A DNA stretch of 64,000 nt from Sophora flavescens. Taxonomy: Eukaryota > Streptophyta > Magnoliopsida > Fabales > Fabaceae. The stretch is from the NCBI GenBank assembly GCA_030762895.1, contig CM061066.1, forward strand, positions 120,684,715-120,748,714, read 5' to 3'. The position numbers and the translations under genes are program-made. Shown here piece after piece: positions 22,932 to 33,762 of the stretch (position 1 is its first letter; every line of letters starts with the position of its first letter). The notes beneath the pieces were generated by a model. It was not told the DNA's origin, made no database searches, and saw only the letters and a list, made by a program, of their open reading frames with translations.

Positions 22932-25315
22932 TGTAACACCCCGTTTTTCGTAAATAAGCTTAATGCGTTTATATATGTTATATATATGTTTGTATATGCT
23001 TTTTATGTTTATTTTTGATGTCTAAGTTTATGCTTGGAGAAGTTTAGCCTTAGAAAGGTTCAATTCTTTTAGAGTCCAGGTAACCCGTTTCACCGTTTTG
23101 ACCATATCTTGAGTTATAGATGTCTGAATGAGGTGATATTTAATGCGTTGGATATAAGAGAATTATCTATAAGTCTTATTTTATGTCTTTTGGTCAATTC
23201 GGTTGTTTAATAGGTCTCACACCACAATATTTGTTTACCCTATGCTTAAAGCTTGGGTCTGAAGTTATAATTAGAGAGCAGTCTGCAAGGATTTCGAGTG
23301 AAAACCCTATTTTTGGAACTTTGGATAATCCTAGTGTGACAAAAACCTCTTCCCTTTCCCTTCCCTTGAACCCTTTCAAGTTCTTGGAGTCCTTGAGTCC
23401 GTTTTGGAGAGAAGTCACGCACGCAAGTGTCTTTAAAGGTAATCTAGTTCTCCCTCTCTTTAATCCCCTTTCCCTTTTCTTAAATTGGAGATTAATTGGT
23501 TAATCCTCTTGTGTTTGGCCAATGCATGAGGAGTTCGTCAAGCCGCTCGAGGGAACGTGTTTAGTTGCCCGCCTAGTCGTTGTTGGGAATCTTTATACCA
23601 GGTATGGGGAGAAGGGCTAGTATGAACATGTAGGCGTGGGGGTAGCGTAAGATGAAGGGTTAACCCATGACCCTGCCATATGTTGTTTGCCTATTTGATG
23701 TTAATTGATATATGTATGATGTGATTCCAATGTTAATGGCATGCTTTGATAATTGTATTGTTTGTGGTTAATTCATGATGATGAATGATTAAATGTTATT
23801 GGTATACTTAATTGTGTATGATGTTTAATGATGCAATGGATGAATGTTCATGATGATGATGATGCTGTTATAGTGAAGATGATGATGTTGTGCTCTGAAT
23901 GAGTGTTGATTGTTGAGGTTGTTATGCCAACCTGGACGTTAATAAGACTCTAATTAATAGGGCTTATTAATGATGTTAAAGACGTTAAACTATGTTAAAA
24001 ATGATAAATGAGTTAAGGGATGTTTTCCCAGTTTATTTATAAGACATGAATATAGTAAGAGAGGCAAGGACATGTTCAAAGGTTTAGTAAAAGACACTAG
24101 GACTGGTTCATGAGTGTTTTAGGAACATTAATAATGAAACTGTAATTAAAGGATTAATTCCCTATAATGATAAGACATGGAAATTAATTACAAATAATGA
24201 AATTGAGGACTGAGTTAAAAGCCAATATGATTGATCTTTGAATGACCTAGGAAACATAGCAAGGGTTCCTAAACCTTTTCTACCCAGATCAGTACAGCCA
24301 TGCTCTAACGAGAACGACCATGCTCAATAGTCAGCATGCCCGTGCTCCCCTAGATAGAACAAAACGCAGAAAACAGAATAGGGGTGGTTCACCCCAATTG
24401 TTCCCAAAAATAATAATGAAAGAAGATACCAAACGAAGTAAAGACAAGTTAGATAACTTAAAGATAATAACGTACCTTGGTAGCCTAGTGGCCAAGAGGG
24501 TCTTGATGCTTATTGGTCAAGGTGTTGAGCTCTGGTGCTTATTGGCCCGAGTGTTAATAATTAAAGAGAAAAGATAATGTTGTACCTTGGTTGCCGAGTG
24601 ACCAAGGGGACCTCGATAGCCGAGTGGTCGAGGTGTTGATCTGGTGCTTAATGACCAGAGTGTTAAAAGATAAAAGATTAAAGACTAAAGATTAAAGATA
24701 ACGTTGAACCTTGGTAGCCAAGTGGCCAAGGGGGCCTCGATAGCCGAGTGGTCGAGGTGTTGATGGTGATAAATCTTGGGTAGCTGGGTGGCCCAAGTGT
24801 AGGTGGTGATTCTTGGTTGTGCGCTATGTTGCTCATTCATGCATTGGAGTAGTGTAGTAGCACTGTATCACATAACATACCTTGTTTAGAATGATATAGA
24901 TGATATTAATATGCTGAGATGTTATGTTGTTGATATAATGGATAGGATATGAATTTAATATGTTATGTTGTTATATATGCTATGCATATGTGAATATGTG
25001 GTGCATGCTCATCTTGTTAACTGCTTCTATGCCATTATGTTTTATACATGTTTATTACTCCTCTTCTTTTGTTGTTTGCTTTGCATGTATCTTTTTGGTT
25101 ATACATAGGATGTTGATCAGCTTGTTGAGGAGGGACTATGAGGAGCCACTAATCTTAGTTAGGATTTATTTAGTTTACATTGTTTATCCGAGATGTTTCG
25201 GACTATGGTTATACCAACTCTGTAATATGACATCAGGGTTGGGTTTCGTTTGTTTTCAGTTGTTTCTTTAAAACATGTTCTATTTTTCGCGTTTGAGAAG
25301 TTATGTTACAATGCG
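22932..25315 (+). mobile_element. TGTAACACCCC-type LTR, 3'-truncated (duplication copy A)
   Basis: Starts TGTAACACCCCG directly after acatg of the LINE and aligns with the complete solo LTR at 54542-56967. It stops near 25315, about 50 bases before the expected end, where sequence jumps to what lies at 58168 in the other copy. This LTR type is common in chromoviruses. No internal region is present. Confidence 0.8.
24478..24800. repeat. Array of short hairpins with covarying stems
   Basis: Nine adjacent hairpins of 18-24 bases within the LTR. Examples: CCTTGG-loop-CCAAGG, TCTTGA-loop-TCAAGG, CCTCGA-loop-TCGAGG, TCTGGT-loop-ACCAGA, CTTGGG-loop-CCCAAG. The loop is TAGCCGAGTGG or TGCTTAATG with few changes, while both stem arms change together. 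A GTGTTGAT-like spacer follows many units. Confidence 0.8.
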
Positions 25316-26326
25316 GCAAACAATGAAACAAGGAACAAGGAAAAATTTGAAACATGGTTCTCCTTGTCGAGTTTGTGAGAAAGACTGGCGACTTATCCTA
25401 CTCCCGTACAAGCCATAGGTGCTCCTTAGATTCAAAATTATTCTAATAATCTTTAAACAACAATTTTTTTGAGTGGATGAGTTGCCAGAGATCATCGACA
25501 ATTATAAAAAAAAATTAATTAATAAAGGACATTGCACATTAAGATGAGAAGTGTACATGGTAGCTTTTATTTTCATAATGGATGCAAAAATATAAAACAA
25601 TAAGAATATTTCTTTCCCGAATTTCTTGTTGATATCCACCAAGTTGAATTCCTTTCATTTACAAATGTGTGGCCGTGGAAAGTTTATCCCGATCCCATGT
25701 TGAGCGTCAAATGTTTCTATCAAAATTCGTATTGTCTTAATCTAGTCAGAACAAGGTATAGCCAATGTTTCTAAGAATGAGTACTAAGGATATTTCAGAA
25801 TATATCTTGAGAGCATGTGATATCTTGCTCATCTAGATAAGCGTTCTTTCTCTATAATGCATAACCATAATCATTTGATTAGGTTGTTATACAAGGATCT
25901 CATATTATGATTATATTGTACTCTAATCATATCTTTAATTTTTTTAGAGGTATAAACTATAAGCTCTGTTACTTCCCTTCATAACTTCATTCTCGGACGT
26001 GTATGGTGGGTGAAGCTCGGTCGCTTCCCTCCCCTTATTATCGGGCACTACAGGACTGCTGGTGAATACCACCGAATGACAGCATGAATCATGAATTAGC
26101 ATAGGTGTGAAACAAATTTAGCAATTAACAATTAAACAAAAATCTCAAACAAAAAAAAAACATAAATCAGGCCATGTCATTTAATTACGGTTTCCATCGA
26201 TTTTGTTTCGTACAAACCATCATTTCTCATTCCGAATTGGACAATAAGTTAAAAGAAAACACTTTCAATCCAAATCAAGGGTATATTTAGATAAATAATT
26301 TAATTACGCATTGAGTTTAATTGTTG
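25316..26326. other. Unassigned duplicated intergenic segment
   Basis: AT-rich sequence also present at 58169-59229. I find no convincing coding frame, RNA gene or terminal repeats. A GC-richer stretch near 25990-26075 (cggacgtgtatggtgggtg) is conserved in both copies but is not recognisable. Confidence 0.5.
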
Positions 26327-27329
26327 TACACTGTCAAAGATTTTCAATGATGTGGTCATTTATGATTGATTGACAGTGTAAAAAATCTTTACACTGACAG
26401 TGTACAACAATTAAACCCACTGTCAGTGTAAAGTTTTTTATATTGTCATCCAATCACAAATCATGATATTGATTACTTTTAAGATAATTAGGATAAAAGT
26501 CGAAGAGATTTTTAATGATGTGGCAACTTATGATTAGTTGACAGTGTAAAAAATCTTTACACTAACATTGTATATCAACTAAACTCTTAAGCATGAATTT
26601 AATTATTGTACACTGTCAGTGTAAAGTTTTTACACTGTCAACCATTCACAAATCATGATATTGATTACTTTTAAGATAATTAGGATAAAAGTCAAAGATT
26701 TTCAATGATGTGACAGCTTATGATTGGTTGACAGTCTAAAAAATCTTCACACTGGCAGCGTATATCAATTAAACTCTTAAGCATGAGTTTAATTGTTGCA
26801 TACTGTTAGTGTAAAGTTTTTTACACTGTCAACCAATCACAAATCATGATATTGATTACTATTAAGTTAATTAGGATAAACGTCAAAGATTTTCAATGAT
26901 ATGGTAACTTATGATTGGTTGACAATGTAAAAAATCTTTACACTGACAGTGTATATCAATTAATTTCTTAAGCATGAGCTTAATTGTTATACACTGTCGG
27001 TGTAAAGTTTTTTACACTGTCAACCAATCGCAAATCATGATATTGATTACTTTTAAGATAATTAGAATAAAAGTCAAAGATTTTCAATGATGTGGCAACT
27101 TCTGATTGGTTGGCAGTGTAATTTTTTTTTACAGTGACAGTGTATATCAATTAAACTCTTAAGCATGAGTTTAATAAACACTGTCATTGTAAAGTTTTTA
27201 CACTGTCAACCAATCACAAATCATGACATTGATTACTTTTAAGATAATTAGGATAAAAGTCAAAGATTTTCAATGTTGTGGCAACTTATGATTGGTTGAC
27301 AGTGTAAAAAATCTTTACACTGACAGTGT
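26327..27329. repeat. Tandem array of a palindromic MITE, about 5.5 units of 190 bp
   Basis: Units start near 26418, 26610, 26800, 26991 and 27178, with a partial unit from 26327. Each holds a roughly 150-bp element with terminal inverted repeats ACACTGTCAGTGTAAAG and CTTTACACTGACAGTGT, extended by an inner inverted repeat TTGACAGTGTAAA, plus a spacer of about 38 bp. No coding capacity. The tandem head-to-tail arrangement is unusual for a MITE. Confidence 0.85.
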
Positions 27330-27334
27330 TTAAC

Positions 27335-28080
27335 ACCGTGTTTTATTTAATACTGATTAACTTAATAAAATGAGGATTTTTAGAATTATTTAAAAATAAA
27401 CAACTCTAAATATATAACAACAACGTACATTATGCACGACATCAAAGCTCTGAGTCCTCATAAACCTCTTCTGTAATTTCCTCAGCATCTTCTAGCCTTT
27501 CCTCATCTCGTTTCCGCTCTTCAGATAAAACTATTCGTTGCCAACAAGAAACAAAAGAGAAAAGAAACACAAACAGAGGGGGTAAGATTCTACAATAGGC
27601 TAGTAATGTAGATATGAGCATGCAGGTAAACAATTAAGCATTCAAGTGAGTATATAAATATATATCAAAGAATATATTTACATATTTATAAAATACACCT
27701 ATAGTTTCAGAAAACAGTTGAGACTCGAATGCATGCCTAGAACTAAACCTAACTCTGCTCCATGGAGACTATTGTAGTCATAACGTTCTGTCGAGATAGC
27801 ATTTAGGAAATATTAATTTGTAAACAACTCGGTGCACTAGCCCACAATCGGAGTACGCTAAAAGCCATCTCCTCGGTACTTTCACGCGATAGTACTTAAC
27901 ATCTGGATAGTATTTAGTTTGGTGGAGTTTCAAGATAGCCCTGTTATTCAGGTCTCCACCGACATCAGTGCAGCTGTACACTGAATCATTGGCAAGATCC
28001 ACGCACGGACTATCCACGAGGTCTCCTTATCTCCCACACCCCTAATATCCTATCATAGGTGTCTATGCCTCCAGAACGAC
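27335..28080 (-). mobile_element. Probable old chromovirus-type LTR remnant
   Basis: On the minus strand the layout recalls the LTRs at 10478 and 17682: a block like GATGTCGGTGGAGACCTG near 27960, and an acidic open stretch near 27440-27530 (EERLEDAEEITEEVYEDSEL) at the place where those LTRs encode EDPMEEYVAEEMDG. The same sequence is at 59685-60430. The call is by layout only; ends are not defined. Confidence 0.4.
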
Positions 28081-28084
28081 GACT

Positions 28085-28566
28085 ATAGGTTGGAATGTTG
28101 TCCGAAGACAAAAAATCCGAACCAATAAAAAATGGTTTGGTTCGGTTTTAAGAATTTTTTCTATCAAACCCGAACCTAACCAAACCAATAAAAAACAGAT
28201 GGGTTAGGTTTGGTTCGGATCGGACTCGGAGATTATTAAATTTCAAAATATATATAAATATTTAATATATAAAATATTAAAATATATATAAAAATAAATA
28301 TAATAAATATTTAACTATTAAAATATCGATAAATATTAATATATAATAAATATTAAATATTAAAATATGTATGTAAATATTAAAATATAGTAATTGGTTC
28401 GGTTCTAGAATCCTTCAAACCGAGAACCGAACCAATCACCATCGGGTTTGGTTTGGTTTGGTTTGGTTCGGTTCGGACCCGAATACAAAAAAAACCGAAC
28501 CTATTTAATTAGTTTGGTTTGAATCTTCGGATTCATCGGGTCATGGGTTCGGGTCTTACACCCTAA
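28085..28566. repeat. CCGAACC/GGTTCGG inverted-repeat element with AT-rich core
   Basis: Left arm rich in GGTTTGGTTCGG and AAACCGAACC, core of ATATAAATATT repeats, right arm with reiterated GGTTTGGTTCGG ending near GGGTCTTACACCCTAAT. It resembles a MITE with long imperfect inverted repeats. The copy at 60445-60735 keeps only the left arm and core. Confidence 0.6.
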
Positions 28567-29345
28567 TGGAGATCACTTATCCCAAAATGATGTCTCATCA
28601 TTCCCTGTCCCACCAACTTAGATTGTGCCATATCATTTAAAAATGATACACTTATAATAAATAAATAATATAATTAATTTTCCATTTGCCCCAATTTTTT
28701 TTTTTTTTTGATAAACAAAGAATATATTGAATTGAGTACAAGCGGTACTCAACCCGCATACATTGTATCAAAGAAGAATAACAAAAAGATGGGGGAGAAA
28801 TATAGGTACTTCACAGCCTAAAGCATCAAAATAGTTGTTATAAGGCTCGGTGGTTTGGGGGGAGGAAGATAGGGTTTGATATAAGGTGGAGGTCATGGAT
28901 TCAACTTCCCCCACTAACATAACAAATACTAACAATCTAACAGTTGCCTATAAAAAAATAATAAATCAGCCCCAAAAACGCCAACTACAACTGTAACAAT
29001 AAAAACCAGCTAACAAACAGAGTAGTAATTTCTAGTGTAACCCTTCCATCCAACCCAGTTCAGCAGTGGTGAAGTCAAGACAGGCGTAAAACAGTGCAGC
29101 AGAAATGAGAGCAGTCTAGCTTCATCATACTAAATGACCCAGCTAAATAGCATATACTCTTCCCAAATGGACGAGACAAGGAATGAGACGGATGGAGATC
29201 ACCTGTCCCATAATAGTATCTCATTCCTTGTTTCATCTACTTAGATTGTATCATGTCATTTAAAAATAATATACTTATAATGAATAATATAATTAATTTT
29301 TCAATTGGCTCAATCTAAGTGGATAGGATCGGGAATAAGATACCC
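28567..29345. repeat. MITE-like family copies split by LINE/SINE debris
   Basis: 28567-28690 and 29170-29345 are two copies of a family with the phrases ATGGAGATCAC, CACTTAGATTGTG and AATCTAAGTGGATAGGA. Further copies lie at 33195-33480, 33655-33762, 34418-34470 and 35510-35610. The intervening 28690-29165 begins with a T run and resembles an inverted LINE 3' end. It includes a SINE-like stretch. Confidence 0.6.
28845..28965 (+). mobile_element. SINE-like fragment
   Basis: A-box-like AAGGCTCGGTGGTTTGG and B-box-like GGATTCAACTTCC about 50 bases apart, followed by an A-rich end near 28955. No TSD was found. Much weaker than the SINE at 4863. Confidence 0.4.
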
Positions 29346-29539
29346 TTTTTTAAATAATTTTTTTTAATAAAAAAAACTTATTTTCAAAAAGTTTTCTAAA
29401 ATGTTTAATAATAAGTGTAAAGAAAACTATAAGAATGTTATCAACCGTTTTTATAAATTCTCATTCAATCAAATTTAATTTTGGCCAAAACCCTGATTAA
29501 TTCATTAGTTCAAAATATGCTTTATACGTCAGGATTTAA

Positions 29540-29795
29540 TATCGGTACAATTTTAACCGATGTAGAAAGTGAGGCGGTGACATTTTTGAAATTAATTACA
29601 ACACTTTTAACACCGGTTCTAATTTTAACCGATCTAAACAATTTTTAACATCGGTTATTCTACATAACCGATGTTTAAAATTAAAACAAAAAATAAATTA
29701 TAAATTCAGCCTCACTTTTGACTTCGGTTAAAATTCTAACTGATGTTTAATGTCTCAAAACAACATCGGTTATAATAAAAACCGATGTTAAAGCT
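29540..29795. repeat. Left subterminal repeats of CACTA element (ATCGGTT motif)
   Basis: Five or more inverted pairs of ACATCGGTT/AACCGATGT in short hairpin-like spacing; in this family such motifs are the expected transposase-binding sites. Confidence 0.75.
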
Positions 29796-30019
29796 GATAA
29801 CATTTTTGTGAAAATCGCGTGGTCCTCACTCTCTACTATCTCACAATCGCTCACTTCTCCTCTGACCTAACCTTCTTCGTCTTCTTCTCCCTCACAACAC
29901 GGCGGCACGCGGTTTTACTTTTCAAGTCAACCACTCTACATTGTCGCTTCCGACTCGCCATTCCTGTTGCTCTTTTGGTTTTTGCCCTTTTTGGTTTCTG
30001 TTGCTATTTTTTGCTCTCT

Positions 30020-30220
30020 CGATGCTTGTAGGGACGAGGGGTGGGAGATTCGAGAAGGTGACGCAGGTCACGCGGCGGTGAGAGGTGACGCAGGTCACGC
30101 AGCGGCGAGGGGTGGCGCAGATCTGTTCTTGGATGAACATGATGATTCCCGAGGATCTGTTCCTAACGCCATTCCCTCCGCCACCGCGCCACCCGCCGTC
30201 GCCGCCTTTAGTTGAGCCAC
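30020..30220 (+). other. GC-rich segment in CACTA element
   Basis: Unusually GC-rich for the window, with near-repeats of GGTGACGCAGGTCACGC and a proline/alanine-rich open reading (29967-30215). It follows a pyrimidine-rich leader like those in the elements at 36540 and 40130, so it is probably the 5' part of an element-encoded or captured transcript. Origin unknown. Confidence 0.4.
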
Positions 30221-30937
30221 CCCTAGAGACGACAATGGCTTCTTTCTTCGTCTGATCCGTTGAATTTTACATGTTTAAAGCTGAATAAAAGTTCATAAAA
30301 TATGGCGATGAATTTGCAATTGTATGGATCTTCATTATTATTTTTTACTTTCATTTAGGAATTGAAACTCTTGTTTATGAAACTGTTTATGATTGAAACG
30401 TGAGGGTGAGATACACTAGAAATAGAGTGACTTTTGTGTCTTTGTTTTCGCTCTTTTGCAATGTTCGTGTTTCCTAACCCATTAATTGCTTTTGGCTCTT
30501 TCTATTCTTTTTTCTCTGCTTCAATGTGCTTGTGGAAGTGAAACACAACAAACACTTGTGAGGAATAGTTGGAGAGAGTTATGGAGAGAAACACTTGCTG
30601 ATATTTGATGTATGTGATAATCTTGTCTTCCATCTGTTATCTCTCTGTTTATCGTTGTGATCATTTTTTTTTTTTGATGTGAAAGGGATTTCTTTTGTAT
30701 ACTGGTGTAGGTGTACGTGATTTGTTTCTTTGGCAGTTTTGAATAAATATGTACTAGAAAATGGGTGATTCCATGTCTACATTTATTGGATTTCAGGTTA
30801 AAGGCAGTAGGACTTAGGTGCCCTACACCTTATCTTCTGAGGCTGCATGTTCTGGTTATGGAATTTATCGGTATTGTTTTTGTTCTGCATTAATGAAAAA
30901 GTGACTTAACCTTTTTCCTTTTTTTTTCTTTCTACAG

Positions 30938-31803
30938 GCTGCTGAGGGAGCTAGACTTGCTGGAGCTTCAAGGATTATTGGGGTTGACTTGAATTGTAAG
31001 AGATCTATTGAAGGTGAGTGAAGTTGTTAGAAATTCCAGTTATACCTTGATTATATACAAGTTCTGTTATTTGAACTTGCAGAACACAATATCTATCTAA
31101 CCTCTCTCACATCTACAGACAATATTCATTCTAAGTTTCTAACTTAGCATATAAGATAGCACCTATGGCCTAACAAAACTCATGAAATATGAGTACCATA
31201 ATTATATTGTCATTGAGGATCCTGATACATCAAAGATATTAAATAACTCTATACTTATTATTTTGTGAATGTGCTTATTCTTGTCCACAGCTAAGAAGTT
31301 TGGAGTTAATGAGTTTGTGAATCCAAAAGATCATGACAAGCCAGTTCAAGAGGTTTGTCACATACTATAAATTGATTAGTCATGAAATTATACATAAGCT
31401 TTTGCACATATTTGAGTATCTTCAATTCATTTCAGGTGATTACTGCAATGACTGGTAGGGGAGTTGACCGTAGTGTTGAATGTACTGGAAGTATCAGTGC
31501 TATGATCTCTGTATTCGAATGTGTGCATGATGTAAAGTTCATCAAGCTTCTTTTTATCAGTCTTTGAATTTTCCATGATTTTAACTATATATATAGTGCA
31601 TCAAATGCATGCATTCAAATGTATAAAGCCCTTCATTCCAATTGTGACTAACCTTGTAGGGATGGGGTGTTGCTGTACTTGTTAGTGTGCCAAATAAAGA
31701 TGATGCTTTCAAAACTCATCCGATCAATGTATTGAATGAAAAGACTCTAAAAGTTATTTTCTTTGGTAACTATAAACCACGTTCTGACTATTTATTGGCT
31801 TAG
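30938..31803 (+). pseudogene. Captured alcohol dehydrogenase fragment, four exons with introns
   Basis: Exons at 30938-31013, 31291-31352, 31436-31531 and 31660 to about 31795 are separated by introns with GT and AG ends. They encode AAEGARLAGASRIIGVDLN (nucleotide-binding segment), AKKFGVNEFVNPKDHDKPVQE, GVDRSVECTGSISAMISVFE and WGVAVLVSVPNKDDAFKTHP in the order and phase of plant class P ADH (about 380 residues). Only the Rossmann-fold part, roughly residues 200-330 of the family, is present. The catalytic zinc N-terminal half and the C-terminus are missing, and the frame stops at 31801 soon after FFGNYKPRSD. Keeping the introns shows DNA-level capture, not retroposition. The parent enzyme interconverts acetaldehyde and ethanol in the cytosol; this fragment cannot. 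Confidence 0.85.
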
Positions 31804-32754
31804 AATCGTGCTCTCCACTATGAGTTGCCATGGTTGCAAGGCAAGTGTGGTGCTTCCTCTATCTGAGAGTGTTTGTGAGGATGATTGGATTTTGTTGAAT
31901 AGGGTCACATACTTTTTTTTATATAGTCAAGTAGACTGAAAGGGAATTATGCATATAGATTTTGAATTTTGAATGCTAACTCCACCATTATTTCAAAATT
32001 ATTGTTGGGATTGTTGTTTTATGGATTAATGGAAATTTGGAATGTTTTCTATAGCTTTGAGCAGGATATATTGGCATGATATACTAACTTGCACCATGCA
32101 TACACTTTTTAAGTTTCTCTTTACAAATTCACCAATCAGTAGGATGACATTGACCTAGATGACCAAGATTAGAATTTCCCTCAAATATCTGAAGGTTGGT
32201 TATGCTATATATGTAGTTTTGAATTCATTATATGCCTACATTACACATTAAGTAACTAAAATTATATTTAGTTTATTACCCTGTTGACATGGATACTCAA
32301 ATATTGGAGGGTTCATTGCTCATTTTCAAGCTGTGCAGTACCATCATTGCTTAAATTTTGATTGTCGGTTTGGATTGCTGCTGCTATGAGGGATTACATC
32401 TTTAAATAAATGGAATGAGTAGAATCTTGGCTAGAGAAATATCACTGCTAGTGACTTGATACATCTGCGTGGGACTGATGACCCTCTAAACATAATGTCT
32501 CGGGTGATGATTGTCTTGTAGTTTTCAGAAGTTAGAGTATGAGTTTAGAATAGTTTAGAGATGTAGTTGTCGTGTAACTTGAATTTTGTATCTTGAAATG
32601 ACATTGTAAGTTGAAGTTTGTATTTGACAATGAATTAATGTTATGGGGAACATGTTTAAGTTCATATCCTGTGTTTATTTTGATGTTTATTTTGTTGAAT
32701 ACGTGACCAAACTGATATAACAAATCTAGTTTTTTTTTATATAAAAAAACAACT

Positions 32755-33060
32755 TTTAACATTGGTTCTGGGAAGAACCGATGTTAAAAGCACACATTTA
32801 ACATCGGTTCTGAAAAGCAACTGATGTTAAAAGTTCACTTTTAACATCGGTTATAAGCTAGAACCGATGTCTAAAGTGTTGTTCAACAGAATTATAAAAC
32901 GTTGAAAGAGCACTTTAGACATCAGTTCTACTTATAACCGATGTTAAAATTGAACTTTTAACATCGGTTCGAAACCGATGTGGAAAACCCCCACATACAA
33001 GCCTACATAGACATCGGTTCAATAACCGATGTTAAAACTCAAATTTAAACGATGTTAAAA
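32755..33060. repeat. Right subterminal repeats of CACTA element
   Basis: Six or more inverted pairs of TTAACATCGGTT and AACCGATGTTAAA leading to the right terminus at 33078. Confidence 0.8.
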
Positions 33061-33086
33061 GTGTTTTCTGCACTAGTGATTATGAC

Positions 33087-33762
33087 TAAAATGTTTAATA
33101 AAATAAGTTTTAAAAAAAACTTATGAGAAGGTTTTCAACAATTTTTTAAATTTTCGTTCAATCCAATTTAATTTTGGTCAACCTCGATTATGACTAAGCT
33201 TTTTGATTGGATGATCACCTGTCCCAAAATGGTGTCTCATCCACTTAGATTGTGTCATGTCATTTAAAAAGGTTACACTTATAATAAATCATTAATTAAT
33301 TTTCCAATTGGCACAATCTAAGTGGATAGGATAGAGAATGAGAAAGATGGAGATCACTTATCCTAAAATGGTGTCCATTCTCTGTTCCATCCACTTAGAT
33401 TGTGTCCATTCTCTTTTCTAAAATGTTTAATAAAATAAGTGTTAAAAAATTACTTATAAGAAAGTTATCAACCATTATTGTAAATTCCCATTCAATCCAG
33501 TTTAATTTTGGTCAAAACCGTGATTATGACTATAATGTTTAATAAAATAAGTTTAAAAAAGACTTAAAAGAAGGTTACCAACCATTTTTAGAAACTCCCA
33601 TTCAATCCAATTTAATTTTAGTCAACCTTGATTTTGACTAAGCTTCTTTGATTTGATGGAGATCATCATTCTCAAAATGATGACTCATTCTCTGTTTCAT
33701 CCATTTAGATTGTATCGTGTCATGTCATTTAAAAAGGATACACTTATAATAAATAATGTAAA
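33087..33762 (+). repeat. Tandem cluster of the ATGGAGATCAC MITE-like family
   Basis: Three partial head-to-tail copies with the phrases GATTATGACTAA, CAATTTAATTTTGGTCAA, ATGGAGATCAC and CACTTAGATTGTG. The last copy is split by the solo LTR at 33763 and resumes at 34418. Confidence 0.6.

Larger units (their letters stand above)
21807..28393 (+). repeat. Segmental duplication copy A
   Basis: Direct counterpart of 53418-60735. It shares LINE fragments, the LTR with the same left target bases, the MITE array and the old LTR remnant. Relative to copy B it lacks about 1.25 kb (the equivalent of 56917-58168) and about 110 bp near 25806, and it has about three more MITE units. Confidence 0.9.
29503..33078 (+). 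mobile_element. Non-autonomous CACTA element carrying an ADH fragment
   Basis: The right end is CTGCACTAGTG and the left end is a decayed CATTAGTTCAAAA, matching the CACTAGTGCAGAAAA terminus of the element at 61686. Both ends are flanked by att, a 3-bp TSD as expected for CACTA elements. Subterminal inverted motifs of the type TTTAACATCGGTT/AACCGATGTTAAA are at 29540-29790 and 32755-33060. The flanks join to a sequence like the uninterrupted repeat at 33517-33545. No transposase is present; the cargo is part of an alcohol dehydrogenase gene. Confidence 0.85.

Noticed and set aside
24600..24760. tRNA genes suggested by repeated TAGCCGAGTGGTC, similar to a tRNA D-arm/A-box
   Set aside because: No anticodon arm, B box or acceptor stem follows; the units are short hairpins in tandem.
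27442..27633. Minus-strand 63-codon frame as a membrane protein gene
   Set aside because: It lies in a duplicated LTR-like remnant, has no start context or homology I recognise, and the hydrophobic part is from T-rich sequence.
30938..31803. A functional alcohol dehydrogenase gene
   Set aside because: Only the middle third of the protein is present, the frame ends at 31801, and the segment lies inside a transposon.
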